Origin: RGIG4576 sp045656705 | GTDB taxonomy: Bacteria; Bacteroidota; Bacteroidia; Bacteroidales; Muribaculaceae | Reading direction: 5' to 3' | Length of the DNA stretch: 24,801 nt | Assembly: GCA_045656705.1 (NCBI GenBank) | Contig: JAZORR010000006.1 | Location: 1-24,801, forward strand | In this document: piece by piece, positions 7,637 through 16,562 of the stretch | How the letters are laid out: the number at the start of each line of letters is the position of its first letter | Position numbering within the stretch: the stretch's first letter is position 1 | Position numbers and translations under genes: made by a program | The notes under the pieces: generated by a model | Databases searched by the model: none | What the model saw: only the letters and a program-made list of their open reading frames with translations | What the model was told of the DNA's origin: nothing

Positions 7637-7680
7637 CATCGACCTATTACAAAATTCATAATTATCAAAACTCATTCATT

Positions 7681-9381
7681 ATGAAAAGTTTATCACACCT
7701 ACTACTCGGTAGTGCTTGCGTTTTCGGTGCAATCGCTTTTTCATCGTGTGAATCAAATGAACTACCAAAAGAAGAATCGCCAAAGATTAATTCTGTGAGT
7801 ATTCACACCAACATTTCAAACTATCTTAAAGATATGAATGCCGAATACAACAATGGAAGCGGCACCGAAGGTGTGTATCAAATTTCTGGTGAAGAAAAAA
7901 CTAATAATCACATAGAATCTATAAATTCATTCAAAATAAACGATTTTGGTATAGAGTTTGAAGATTTCGTTGTAGAAAATCTTACAAAATCTAATAATAG
8001 CACCTTACAACAAGTCACAGCAAACTTGGTGTCGAATGCTACAATCAATCCCATTGAGAGCAAGAGCCAATTACCTTCAAGAATTAAGGCATTGTATTCT
8101 ATAGGACTTGACAGAGTAAATTCGTTGGGAGTATACATTAGAAATTGGGAGGTAAACGCAGCTGGGATAGAAGAAATCACTCTAAACGATATCACTATCA
8201 CATTCCCAAAGTATGTAAGATTTGAAAATGGCACTAATGTGTATAAAATAAGTCATGTCACACTGAATGAATCAAATACTTTCTACAAATTAATAAATTA
8301 CAAAATCAAGGGCATCAAAATAGGCGAAGATGAACAATGTGAATTTATAAGCAATGAAGATGGCGTAAATTACATTTCATTTGCTGGTGACGTACAACTA
8401 AATGCAGATGTCACAATCAAATATAATCCATCAAAAATCTCAAGAGCCGATTTAAACTTCGACTTAACCCACTCAAGTTATGCTCAAGATGTAAAAAATA
8501 TTAGAGGAGAATTTGATGTTTTAGATTCAAATATCGAAAAAACAATATTAATCAACAATAGCCCATCAGAAGAGTCAAGCATTTGGAACCCATCTCAACA
8601 AAATGATATTATATGTGAGTTCTCATACGAGAATTCGTCACCATTGGCTCTTGAAACAAATGTACTTATCACTCCATGGGACACCACTACAAATTTGGCT
8701 GTAGGTAATCCTATCAGCATCGACCTCGCTGGTAAAAATTACATCAAGCCTAATAAAAAAACTAATTTTATCATTTCAAGCACACCTCAGGAAGTGAATA
8801 ATTACGAGTCGGTGAATATCGTGAACGAAAACATCTCTGAAATGATGAAATCTACAGCTAATGCATATAAAATATCATCGGGCAAAATAACTACAAACTA
8901 TAATTATTCTCATGCATTGGCATTGGGTAAAGAATATAGATTATACGGAAATTACAAAGGTCTCATTTCTATACCATTCTCTAATTTCGAGCTAAATTAC
9001 ACCGAAAAATTAGAAAATCTAAATCAAATAATAAAGAATATAGGAGAAAATGCCGATAAGGTGTCGTTCAGATTTTGGGCTTACAACACTATTCCTACAG
9101 ATGTGGAAATAAGCGTAGATTTCCTCGATACAGATGGCAACAAATTAGATGGATTAGAAGCTAATAGTGTAATACTAAAGCCTTGCAAAGATGAAATAAA
9201 ATTCTCTTCGCTATCATTTGATTTGGATAACTTATTAAATAATAGTCAATTTAAACTATTGGATAAAATTGCGTTCAATTTCAGAACATTAAATGAAGAC
9301 AATAGTAAAATAAGATTATCACCATTCCAACAAATTATGATTACCAATGGTAGTGCTCATTTCATTACAAAATTTGAATGA
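7681..9381 (+). CDS. Large lipoprotein of unknown function
   Basis: I do not recognise a family. The 566-residue product starts with a lipoprotein signal (MKSLSHLLLGSACVFGAIAF, lipidated Cys23 in FSSC). It is followed by ESNELPKEES, an acidic run of the kind that in Bacteroidota favours export to the cell surface. The rest has no membrane segment, is rich in Asn, Ser and Ile, and shows many alternating-hydrophobicity stretches, so it is probably a string of beta-sandwich modules. One phrase, NLAVGNPISIDLAGKNYI, and a later one around ISSGKITTNYNYSHALALG look like domain starts. No catalytic or carbohydrate-binding motif is clear. No SusC/SusD partner is adjacent. The start at 7681 is chosen because the in-frame ATG at 7606 is inside the ackA terminator and upstream of the predicted transcription start. 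The gene ends with tandem stops TGA TAA, then the palindromic terminator at 9394-9446. Confidence 0.85.
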   Translation: MKSLSHLLLGSACVFGAIAFSSCESNELPKEESPKINSVSIHTNISNYLKDMNAEYNNGSGTEGVYQISGEEKTNNHIESINSFKINDFGIEFEDFVVENLTKSNNSTLQQVTANLVSNATINPIESKSQLPSRIKALYSIGLDRVNSLGVYIRNWEVNAAGIEEITLNDITITFPKYVRFENGTNVYKISHVTLNESNTFYKLINYKIKGIKIGEDEQCEFISNEDGVNYISFAGDVQLNADVTIKYNPSKISRADLNFDLTHSSYAQDVKNIRGEFDVLDSNIEKTILINNSPSEESSIWNPSQQNDIICEFSYENSSPLALETNVLITPWDTTTNLAVGNPISIDLAGKNYIKPNKKTNFIISSTPQEVNNYESVNIVNENISEMMKSTANAYKISSGKITTNYNYSHALALGKEYRLYGNYKGLISIPFSNFELNYTEKLENLNQIIKNIGENADKVSFRFWAYNTIPTDVEISVDFLDTDGNKLDGLEANSVILKPCKDEIKFSSLSFDLDNLLNNSQFKLLDKIAFNFRTLNEDNSKIRLSPFQQIMITNGSAHFITKFE

Positions 9382-9393
9382 TAATTTGAAACA

Positions 9394-9446
9394 ATAAAAC
9401 TAAAGAGATGTGTCAAACGACGTTTGACACATCTCTTTAGTTTTAT
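9394..9446. terminator. Bidirectional terminator, 53-base palindrome
   Basis: The arms 9394-9419 and 9421-9446 are perfect 26-base inverted repeats around a single A at 9420. The outer ends are ATAAAAC and GTTTTAT, so on either strand the stem finishes in a T-rich run. It lies between convergent genes, 13 bases past the lipoprotein stop and 6 bases past the menF stop, and fits a shared terminator for both. Confidence 0.85.
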
Positions 9447-9451
9447 CACAA

Positions 9452-10489
9452 TTACAGCAAAAAACGCTGCAAGGTTTTAGCTTTTTCGGCAGTTTCTTGC
9501 CATTCATTCAAAGTCACTGATGCTGCGGTGAGCCCACCTCCTACATATAAACAATATTTATTGTCTAAAAATTCAAGCGAACGAAGATTCACATAGAAAT
9601 CAAAATCTCCAGTTTCGCTCACTGGTCCTACATAACCACAATAGTAGCGACGGCTATGTTTTTCAATGTTTCTGATATATTCCACAGCGTCTTTGCTTGG
9701 AGTTCCTGCTATGGCTGGTGTGGGATGTAGTTTATCGCGTAATGCTGAGATTTGTTCATCGGTAGCATTCCCGCTTTGAAAATCGTTGCATAGATGTTCT
9801 ACATTGCCAGCATTGCGAGTGTATGTGTTAGAAATATCATACTTCACACCTACTTCATGAAAACAATTACCTATATAATCGGCAACAAATCGCTGCTCTA
9901 CAATCTCCTTTTCGCCCCAATCGGATTGAGTCCCAGCAAGACGAGTCCCAGCAAGAGCCATCGTATATAGCACATCGGCATTTTTACTCAAGAAGAGTTC
10001 GGGAGTAGCCCCCATCCATGCACCTGTTTTATGAGAATGAAACAGAAATACCATTGCATCGGGATATATATTGAGAAGAGATTTAAACACATCCATCCAC
10101 GAGCCGTTGTATTCTCCCGATATAGTGCGAGAAAGCACAATTTTAGACAGCACTCCTGCACGCAAATCTTTTACACATTGCTCAGCTTGAATTAAATAAT
10201 CGGTTTCACTGATAGATGGTTGCAACTTACGGACAACTTCGCAAGTGACATTCTCACAATCCATCTTCAGGAAATCTTCAGCATCAAGATTGTGGGATAT
10301 AAAATGTGCATCCACATCATCGGCATAAAATGGATGTATATAGAAACCTTTGTTTGTCTTGTAATTATTAGTTTGAACACCAAAGCACAGACTGCTTGAC
10401 TTTGGCAAGCGATAACAATAGAAATCGGCACCACAGCGCAGTGCTTTTTCTACTGCTTGCAACACTATATTGTTGCTATTATCAAACAT
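9452..10489 (-). CDS. menF: Isochorismate synthase
   Basis: Converts chorismate to isochorismate, the committed step toward menaquinone. The 345-residue product keeps the chorismate-binding core: KIVLSR at residues 116-121 (Lys116 as the probable base), GATPELFL at 160-167, ALAGTR at 178-183, EKEIVEQRFV at 193-202, HPTPAIAGTP at 255-264, YCGYVGP near 283-289, NLRSL at 301-305 and VGGGLTAAS at 316-324. The N-terminal domain is short, as in other compact MenF proteins. The pattern fits isochorismate synthase better than anthranilate or aminodeoxychorismate synthase, and the men genes lie nearby. The start overlaps the rimO stop by 8 bases (ATGTTTGA), and GGGGAGG lies 6 bases before the ATG, so translation is probably coupled. 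It is the last gene of the ftsY-rimO-menF unit, on the strand opposite to menDBCE. Confidence 0.93.
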   Translation of the reverse strand: MFDNSNNIVLQAVEKALRCGADFYCYRLPKSSSLCFGVQTNNYKTNKGFYIHPFYADDVDAHFISHNLDAEDFLKMDCENVTCEVVRKLQPSISETDYLIQAEQCVKDLRAGVLSKIVLSRTISGEYNGSWMDVFKSLLNIYPDAMVFLFHSHKTGAWMGATPELFLSKNADVLYTMALAGTRLAGTQSDWGEKEIVEQRFVADYIGNCFHEVGVKYDISNTYTRNAGNVEHLCNDFQSGNATDEQISALRDKLHPTPAIAGTPSKDAVEYIRNIEKHSRRYYCGYVGPVSETGDFDFYVNLRSLEFLDNKYCLYVGGGLTAASVTLNEWQETAEKAKTLQRFLL

Positions 10490-11783
10490 TACACACCTCC
10501 CCTATCAATTCAAAAGGCAAGGCTTCCTTAATAATGACATTATAAAATTCACCTATCTCAAGAGTTTGAGTTTTAGAGATAAGCACTTCAGGATCAACTT
10601 CAGGCGAATCGAACTGAGTTCGTCCCACATAGTAGTCCTCATCTTCTCTATCCACTACCACACGCATTGTAGTGCCCACTTTTTGCTCATTACATTCGAG
10701 TGAGATAGATTCTTGAATTTCCATTATTTCGCACAATCGCTCATCCTTCACTTCTTGAGGTATAGAGTCATCAAAATGCTTCGCTGCATAAGTACCTTCT
10801 TCTTCACAATATGCAAATGCACCCATTCTTTCGAAGCGAGCACTCTTAACAAATTGTTTCAATTCTTCATATTCTTGTTCTCCCTCACCAGGGAAACCAA
10901 CCATAAGAGTGGTGCGAATATGAATGCCTGGCACTTCTTTACGAATATGCTCAATAAGAGCAAGAGTTTCTTCCTTATTAATATGTCGACGCATATTATC
11001 AAGCACACGATCGCTCACATGTTGGAGTGCAATATCAAGGTATTTGCACACATTTTCGTGCTTTGCCATCACAGGCAGTACTTCATAAGGGAATTGAGCT
11101 GGATATGCATAATGTAATCTTATCCATTCTACCCCCTCAATTTGTGCCATTTGGTCGATTAATTCGGGCAACATCATTTTGCTATAAAGGTCAAGACCAT
11201 ACGACGACAAGTCTTGAGCTATCACATTAAACTCCTTCACACCCTTCGCTACAAGATCGCGCACTTCATCGAGAAGTTGCTCCATAGGGATAGATGTGTG
11301 ACGACCAGTGATGAGAGGAATTGCACAAAAGGCACAAAAGCGATTACATCCTTCTGAAATTTTCAAATATGTATAATGCGAAGGTGTAGTGATGTAACGC
11401 TCATAAGGTTTTGTAGGTGGAATTGTTTCTTGCAAATCGGTAATCAGCTTATCCCAATCAAATTTACCATAGTATTTATCCACTTCAGGGATTTCGCCCT
11501 CAAGTTCGGCAAGATAACGCTCAGAAAGACATCCCATCACATATAAGTGTTTGATTTGTCCTTCTTGCTTCGCTTCCACATATTCAAGAATAGTATTAAT
11601 AGACTCCTCTTTTGCATCGCCAATGAAGCCACAAGTGTTGATTACAACCACTTCACCACACACATCGTCGGAATCGTGTGCGACTTCATAACCCAAATCT
11701 TGAAAACGCTTCAACAATCGCTCCGAATCCACAAGATTCTTAGAGCAACCAAGCGTAATTACGTCTATCCTATTCTTTTTCAT
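10482..11783 (-). CDS. rimO: Ribosomal protein S12 methylthiotransferase
   Basis: A radical SAM enzyme that adds a methylthio group to a conserved aspartate of ribosomal protein S12. At 433 residues it has the standard length and three-part layout. The N-terminal UPF0004 domain carries the second iron-sulfur cluster ligands Cys13 (TLGCSKN), Cys51 (INTCGFI) and Cys85 (VMGCLSERY). The radical SAM core has Cys146, Cys150 and Cys153 in EGCNRFCAFCAIP. A C-terminal TRAM-like domain covers roughly the last 65 residues. The TLGCSKNLVDSE start and the IPLITG sequence after the cluster favour RimO over MiaB. The gene starts 25 bases after the ftsY stop with no promoter evident between them, and overlaps menF by 8 bases. 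Confidence 0.95.
   Translation of the reverse strand: MKKNRIDVITLGCSKNLVDSERLLKRFQDLGYEVAHDSDDVCGEVVVINTCGFIGDAKEESINTILEYVEAKQEGQIKHLYVMGCLSERYLAELEGEIPEVDKYYGKFDWDKLITDLQETIPPTKPYERYITTPSHYTYLKISEGCNRFCAFCAIPLITGRHTSIPMEQLLDEVRDLVAKGVKEFNVIAQDLSSYGLDLYSKMMLPELIDQMAQIEGVEWIRLHYAYPAQFPYEVLPVMAKHENVCKYLDIALQHVSDRVLDNMRRHINKEETLALIEHIRKEVPGIHIRTTLMVGFPGEGEQEYEELKQFVKSARFERMGAFAYCEEEGTYAAKHFDDSIPQEVKDERLCEIMEIQESISLECNEQKVGTTMRVVVDREDEDYYVGRTQFDSPEVDPEVLISKTQTLEIGEFYNVIIKEALPFELIGEVCNV
10496..10502 (-). promoter_or_regulatory. Shine-Dalgarno-like site for menF inside rimO
   Basis: On the minus strand GGGGAGG ends 6 bases before the menF ATG (10487-10489), within the last codons of rimO. Bacteroidota genes mostly lack such sites, and other starts in this window are preceded by AT-rich sequence. 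The site therefore supports this start and suggests reinitiation or coupling after rimO. It could also be a chance result of rimO codons. Confidence 0.45.
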
Positions 11784-11808
11784 ACAAAATCGTTCGCTAA
11801 TAGATATA

Positions 11809-12765
11809 TTACTTACCGAAAAGTGATTTCACAAACTCTTCTTTGCGGAATACTTGCAAGTCTTCCATACCTTCACCAAGGCCAATATACTTCACTGGAA
11901 TCTTAAATTGGTCGCTGATACCAATCACCACACCACCCTTAGCAGTGCCGTCAAGTTTTGTGATAGCAAGTTCGTTCACCTCAGTAGCAGCCACAAATTG
12001 TTTAGCTTGCTCAAATGCATTTTGACCAGTAGAACCATCAAGCACAAGAAGCACTTCGTTTGGCGCACCTGGGATTACCTTTTGCATCACATTCTTAATT
12101 TTAGTAAGCTCATCCATCAAGCCCTTCTTGTTGTGTAAACGACCAGCTGTGTCGATAATCACCACATCAGCATTATTAGCCTTCGCTGAAGACACAGTAT
12201 CAAATGCCACCGAAGCAGGATCGCTACCCATTTTTTGCTTAATCACAGGCACACCCACACGCTCGCCCCAAATGACAAGTTGTTCCACAGCAGCAGCACG
12301 GAATGTATCGGCAGCTCCAAGCACCACATTATTACCAGCTTTCTTAAATTGATAAGCAAGTTTGCCAATTGTAGTGGTCTTTCCTACTCCATTTACACCT
12401 ACCACCATAATCACATAAGGTTTCTTATCGGCAGGAACTGTGAAGTCTTCACCGATTTCAATATTGTTTTCGGCAAGAAGTTCGGTAATTTCTTCGCAAA
12501 GCAAATCATTCAGCTCGACAGAGTCGACATACTTATCGCGAGCTACGCGAGCTTGTATGCGGTCGAGAATCTTCAAAGTAGTTTCTACACCCACATCCGA
12601 AGTGATAAACACCTCTTCAAGGTTGTCGAGCACATCATCGTCAATTTTCGACTTACCAGCTACGGCGCGTTTGATTTTGTCAAAAAATCCTTCTTTGGTT
12701 TTTGACAAACCCTTGTCAAGGGTTTCCTTTTTCTCTTTTGAGAATAGTTTACTGAAAAATCCCAT
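11809..12765 (-). CDS. ftsY: Signal recognition particle receptor FtsY
   Basis: The SRP receptor GTPase that docks ribosome-SRP complexes at the inner membrane for co-translational insertion. The 318-residue product lacks the long acidic A domain of the E. coli protein and starts directly with a short basic amphipathic helix (MGFFSKLFSKEKK) able to contact the membrane, then the helical N domain (about 20-105). The G domain shows GVNGVGKT at residues 123-130, DTFRAAAVEQL at 153-163, DTAGR at 205-209, TKLDGTAKGG at 269-278 and the closing GLGEGMEDLQ. All GTPase motifs are intact. It heads the ftsY-rimO-menF unit and is divergent from menD, with about 180 bases between the start codons. Confidence 0.97.
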   Translation of the reverse strand: MGFFSKLFSKEKKETLDKGLSKTKEGFFDKIKRAVAGKSKIDDDVLDNLEEVFITSDVGVETTLKILDRIQARVARDKYVDSVELNDLLCEEITELLAENNIEIGEDFTVPADKKPYVIMVVGVNGVGKTTTIGKLAYQFKKAGNNVVLGAADTFRAAAVEQLVIWGERVGVPVIKQKMGSDPASVAFDTVSSAKANNADVVIIDTAGRLHNKKGLMDELTKIKNVMQKVIPGAPNEVLLVLDGSTGQNAFEQAKQFVAATEVNELAITKLDGTAKGGVVIGISDQFKIPVKYIGLGEGMEDLQVFRKEEFVKSLFGK

Positions 12766-12792
12766 TGCGTTATTATTTTTTTATTTAAAGTA

Positions 12793-12826
12793 CAAATTTA
12801 ATACTTTTTTACTGATTTTTTGCAAT
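12793..12826 (-). promoter_or_regulatory. Promoter of ftsY-rimO-menF
   Basis: On the minus strand TAAATTTG (12793-12800) is an exact -7 element. ATTG (12823-12826), 22 bases upstream, is a one-mismatch -33 element. The start would fall near 12787, giving a leader of about 20 bases to the ftsY ATG. Confidence 0.55.
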
Positions 12827-12916
12827 TCTCACTCTAAATTCAAGTTCCCACAATTCATTTTGCATTTATTTATCATAAAAGATAACCGAGCAAAGTAAGT
12901 ATTGCAGATTTTTTGC

Positions 12917-12924
12917 TAATTTTG
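12917..12924 (+). promoter_or_regulatory. -7 element of the menD promoter
   Basis: TAATTTTG matches TAnnTTTG exactly, but no TTTG-like -33 element lies at the right distance. Transcription would begin about 12930. This places the GTG at 12927 at or before the transcript start and favours the ATG at 12945. Confidence 0.5.
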
Positions 12925-12944
12925 GGGTGAAATTGATTGACGAA

Positions 12945-14657
12945 ATGGATACAGACAATAAATCATACGATACACTCACCACCACACAAGAATCATGCAA
13001 CATTCTTGTGGATTTGCTTCACGAGTATGGAGTGACCGATGTGGTAGTATCGCCTGGATCACGTAATGCCCCCATTATCACAGCATTGACACGCTGTCAC
13101 AATATCACAAAGCATATAATTGTGGACGAGCGAAGTGCTGCCTTTATGGCTATAGGTATAGCACAAGAAAAGCAAAAACCTGTGGCTATAGTATGTACTT
13201 CGGGCACAGCAGTGCTGAATTATGCTCCTGCTGTAGCAGAAGCATACTATCAACGCCTACCTATAATCGTGATATCTGCCGATCGTCCTCACGAATGGAT
13301 CGACCAAAACGACAGCCAAACGCTCAATCAATTTGGCATTCTCAACAACATCGTAAAGCGCAGTTTCGATATTCCTGCACAATGCGAAAGCAAAGATGAA
13401 TTATGGTACTGCAATCGCACAATCAACGAAGCATTACAATGTGCCACATCCACACCATCAGCTCCCGTACACATCAATGTGCAATTGCGAGAGCCACTGT
13501 ATACCCGTCGCCAATTCACATCGCACAACGCAAAGAAAATCAATCAAGTTTTGCCGAGTATAACTACTGATTGCTTCAATGGTTTAGCATCACAAATAAA
13601 TAATTACCAAAAGGTGCTGATTCTCGCCTCAATGCACAATTATTGCAAATCGCTTACCGATGCATTGCATAGCATATCAGGAGGTAATATCGCGGTTCTA
13701 AGCGAAATTATTGCCAACAACAATTCTTCTGATAGAATTTTGCACAATATAGACCGCCTTTTCACCGAAATCAACGATGAAAATTGGGAGTTATTGAAGC
13801 CCGACCTTCTCATTACTTTTGGAGGCGCTCCAGTGTCGAGATTAGCAAAGACTTTTTTACGCAAAGATAATAATATTGAGCATTGGCGTATTGATGAAGA
13901 CAATAACATCATTGATACAATGCAAAACATAACTCAAAGAATCAGTATTAAACCAGAAATTTTCTTTGAGAATAACAATATTATATCCAATAACGATAGC
14001 AATTTCTATCAACTTTGGAAAGATATCGACAATCAATCCAAAGAGAGTCACGACGCATTTATAGAAAAATGCCTATGGAGTGATTTGGCTGCTATGAACA
14101 TTGTGATGAACAATTTGCCAAACAAGAGCATCAACCTGCAAATATCCAACGGAAGTTCTATACGATATGCAGACCTTATCGGGGTAACAAAAGACTTCGA
14201 GGGTGGAGTATACTGCAATAGAGGCGTTTCGGGTATAGATGGTTCCACATCTACTGCCTTAGGAGCATCGATGGCACACGATGGGTTGACACTACTCATT
14301 ACTGGCGATATGAGTTTCAGTTACGACATTAATGGCTTAGCATCTCAATACAATAGCAATCGATTTAAAATCATCGTTCTATGTAACGGTGGTGGTGGTA
14401 TTTTTAGATTTATCTACGGGCCATCTACACTACCAGAATTTGAACAATATTTTGAGGTGAATCGTAATTTACCAATCGACAAATATGCCCAAGCCTTTGG
14501 GTTTAGTTATTTCGAAGCAAATGACAAGAATGAATTGCAAAACGTCATTCCAGATTTCTTCAACGATGACAATTGTAGCATTCTTGCCATATACACCAAC
14601 AATGAAGTAAGTGCTACCACTCTTAGAGAATATTACAACAGAAATAAAAAACAATAA
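12945..14657 (+). CDS. menD: 2-succinyl-5-enolpyruvyl-6-hydroxy-3-cyclohexene-1-carboxylate synthase
   Basis: A thiamine-diphosphate enzyme that joins isochorismate and 2-oxoglutarate to give SEPHCHC, releasing CO2; it is the second step of menaquinone synthesis. The product is 570 residues, normal for the family. Visible features are NILVDLLHEYGVTDVVVSPG followed by SRNAPI near the N terminus, the cofactor glutamate in VDERSAAFMAIG, CTSGTAVLNYAPAVAEA, SADRPHEWIDQNDSQTLNQ, and the C-terminal diphosphate-binding loop GDMSFSYDINGL. The frame is open upstream to a GTG at 12927. The ATG at 12945 is preferred because a -7 promoter element ends at 12924 and the extra six residues are not conserved in character. 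It heads the menD-B-C-E unit; menB follows after 17 bases. Confidence 0.95.
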   Translation: MDTDNKSYDTLTTTQESCNILVDLLHEYGVTDVVVSPGSRNAPIITALTRCHNITKHIIVDERSAAFMAIGIAQEKQKPVAIVCTSGTAVLNYAPAVAEAYYQRLPIIVISADRPHEWIDQNDSQTLNQFGILNNIVKRSFDIPAQCESKDELWYCNRTINEALQCATSTPSAPVHINVQLREPLYTRRQFTSHNAKKINQVLPSITTDCFNGLASQINNYQKVLILASMHNYCKSLTDALHSISGGNIAVLSEIIANNNSSDRILHNIDRLFTEINDENWELLKPDLLITFGGAPVSRLAKTFLRKDNNIEHWRIDEDNNIIDTMQNITQRISIKPEIFFENNNIISNNDSNFYQLWKDIDNQSKESHDAFIEKCLWSDLAAMNIVMNNLPNKSINLQISNGSSIRYADLIGVTKDFEGGVYCNRGVSGIDGSTSTALGASMAHDGLTLLITGDMSFSYDINGLASQYNSNRFKIIVLCNGGGGIFRFIYGPSTLPEFEQYFEVNRNLPIDKYAQAFGFSYFEANDKNELQNVIPDFFNDDNCSILAIYTNNEVSATTLREYYNRNKKQ

Positions 14658-14674
14658 AATATAATTATACAATT

Positions 14675-15499
14675 ATGAGCAATAGAACATGGACTACTAT
14701 CAAACAATATGAAGACATTTTGTTTGAACAATACAAAAGTATCGCTAAAATCACTATAAATCGTCCTGAAGTGTACAATGCATTTCGACCAACAACCAAC
14801 TTTGAAATGCTTGATGCAATTGACTACTGTCGCGATCGTGCCGATATTCGCACTATCATCTTGACAGGTGCTGGCGACAAAGCATTTTGTGCCGGTGGCG
14901 ACCAAAACTACAAAACTCGTGGTGGATACAACGACCCTAATGGTGTGCCACGCCTGAATGTACTCGATCTTCACAAAGCTATTCGTTCTATTCCTAAGCC
15001 TGTAATTGCTATGGTAAATGGCTATGCCATAGGTGGTGGTAATGTGTTACAAACTGTGTGCGACCTTACTATTGCATCTGAGAATGCACGCTTTGGCCAA
15101 ACAGGTCCTAAGGTGGGCAGTTTCGACGGTGGTTTCGGCTCATCTTACCTTGCTCGTTGCGTAGGTCAAAAGAAGGTGCGCGAAATTTGGTTCCTTTGCC
15201 GACAATACACAGCCGAAGAAGCAGAAAAGATGGGAATGATAAACAAGGTTGTTCCTTTCGACCGTCTTGAAGATGAAGTTGTAGAATGGTGCGAAACTAT
15301 CGCTATGCGTAGTCCTCTTGCCATTCGCATGGTGAAGCGTTGCTTAAATGCCGAGCTCGATGGACAACGTGGTCTTATGGAACTTGCAGGCGATGCTACT
15401 ATGATGTACTACACTATGGACGAAGCTCAAGAAGGAAAGAATGCTTTCCTTGAAAAGCGCGATCCAGACTTCGGTCAATTTCCTCAATTCCCTGGATAA
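14675..15499 (+). CDS. menB: 1,4-dihydroxy-2-naphthoyl-CoA synthase
   Basis: A crotonase-fold enzyme that closes the second ring, turning O-succinylbenzoyl-CoA into DHNA-CoA. The 274-residue length and sequence fit well: GAGDKAFCAGGDQ (residues 65-77) and YAIGGGN (117-123) form the oxyanion hole, GQTGPKVGSFDGGFGSSYLA (141-160) carries the catalytic Asp151, and KKVREIWFLCRQY follows. The Gly-containing GPKVGSFDGG loop resembles the E. coli type, which uses bicarbonate as a base, rather than the mycobacterial type; that is inferred from memory of the family. The stop codon shares one base with the menC start (TAATG), so the two are translationally coupled. Confidence 0.96.
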   Translation: MSNRTWTTIKQYEDILFEQYKSIAKITINRPEVYNAFRPTTNFEMLDAIDYCRDRADIRTIILTGAGDKAFCAGGDQNYKTRGGYNDPNGVPRLNVLDLHKAIRSIPKPVIAMVNGYAIGGGNVLQTVCDLTIASENARFGQTGPKVGSFDGGFGSSYLARCVGQKKVREIWFLCRQYTAEEAEKMGMINKVVPFDRLEDEVVEWCETIAMRSPLAIRMVKRCLNAELDGQRGLMELAGDATMMYYTMDEAQEGKNAFLEKRDPDFGQFPQFPG

Positions 15500-16551
15500 T
15501 GAAAGCTGCATACGCTCCATACACCCTTAATTTCATCACTCCCGGAGGCACATCTCGTGGAGTGATGACTACTAAAGATACTTATTTCATAAAGATCTGG
15601 GATGAGTCGTGTCCCGAAATTTATGGGATAGGAGAATGTGCACTTTTCAAAGGTCTTTCGGCTGAAGATGACACTGATTACGAAGCAAAATTGCAAGAAT
15701 TATGCCGTAATATCGAACAAGATGAACCAACCGACCTTTCTGTACATTCTTCTATAATGTTCGGTTTTGAAAGTGCTATTCTCGACTTTTCAAATGGAGG
15801 GAAACGCATCTGCCATCACTCTCCTTTTACCGATGGACAATATCGCATTCCTATCAATGGCCTTGTGTGGATGGGTAAAAAGGAGGTAATGCTCACTCGC
15901 ATTGACGAGAAAGTAAATGCAGGGTTTCACACTATCAAACTAAAAATTGGAGCCATCGACTTCAATCAAGAACTTGAAATGATTGAATATGTGCGAAAAA
16001 AATACTCTGCTAACGATCTCGAGATAAGAGTAGACGCTAATGGTGGATTTACTCCAGAAATTGCCCTCCAACGACTCGAAGCACTTGCTAAATATCGCAT
16101 TCACTCTATAGAACAACCTATCAAACCTGGACAATGGGAAGAAATGGCTATGCTTTGCAACAAAACGCCTATTCCTATTGCACTCGATGAGGAACTTATA
16201 GGCATTACCAATCCTATGATGATGATGGAAGTGCTACGCAACATTCGTCCTCATTACATCATTCTGAAACCATCGCTTATGGGAGGTTTCTCAGGATCGC
16301 TTGAATGGTTGCGAATGGCAGCCCAATTCCAAATTGGTGGATGGATCACTTCGGCTCTTGAATCGAATATAGGACTAAATGCTTTAGCACAATGGGTGGC
16401 TACCCTACAGCCAAGAATTCCACAAGGATTAGGCACAGGAATGGTGTTCTCCAACAATTTCCAATCACCTCTTTACCAAGAACAAGATTTCCTTGCCTAC
16501 AACCCACAAGGCAAATGGAATATGCCTGAATTAAATTGGATTACAGTATAA
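15499..16551 (+). CDS. menC: o-Succinylbenzoate synthase
   Basis: An enolase-superfamily dehydratase that converts SHCHC to o-succinylbenzoate. The 350-residue product has the expected metal and acid-base residues on the barrel: Lys147 and Lys149 in TIKLKIG, Asp179 in VDANGGF, Glu205 in IEQPI, Asp230 in ALDEEL, and Lys257 in LKPSLMGG. The capping domain covers about residues 1-110. Members of this superfamily include dipeptide epimerases, but the position between menB and menE settles the assignment. It starts on the last base of the menB stop codon and is followed by menE after 11 bases. Confidence 0.93.
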   Translation: MKAAYAPYTLNFITPGGTSRGVMTTKDTYFIKIWDESCPEIYGIGECALFKGLSAEDDTDYEAKLQELCRNIEQDEPTDLSVHSSIMFGFESAILDFSNGGKRICHHSPFTDGQYRIPINGLVWMGKKEVMLTRIDEKVNAGFHTIKLKIGAIDFNQELEMIEYVRKKYSANDLEIRVDANGGFTPEIALQRLEALAKYRIHSIEQPIKPGQWEEMAMLCNKTPIPIALDEELIGITNPMMMMEVLRNIRPHYIILKPSLMGGFSGSLEWLRMAAQFQIGGWITSALESNIGLNALAQWVATLQPRIPQGLGTGMVFSNNFQSPLYQEQDFLAYNPQGKWNMPELNWITV

Positions 16552-16562
16552 TTGCGTAAAAT

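Noticed and set aside
7606..7680. Possible earlier start of the 566-aa lipoprotein
   Set aside because: The ATG lies in the loop of the ackA terminator and upstream of the -7 element. The ATG at 7681 begins a proper lipoprotein signal peptide.
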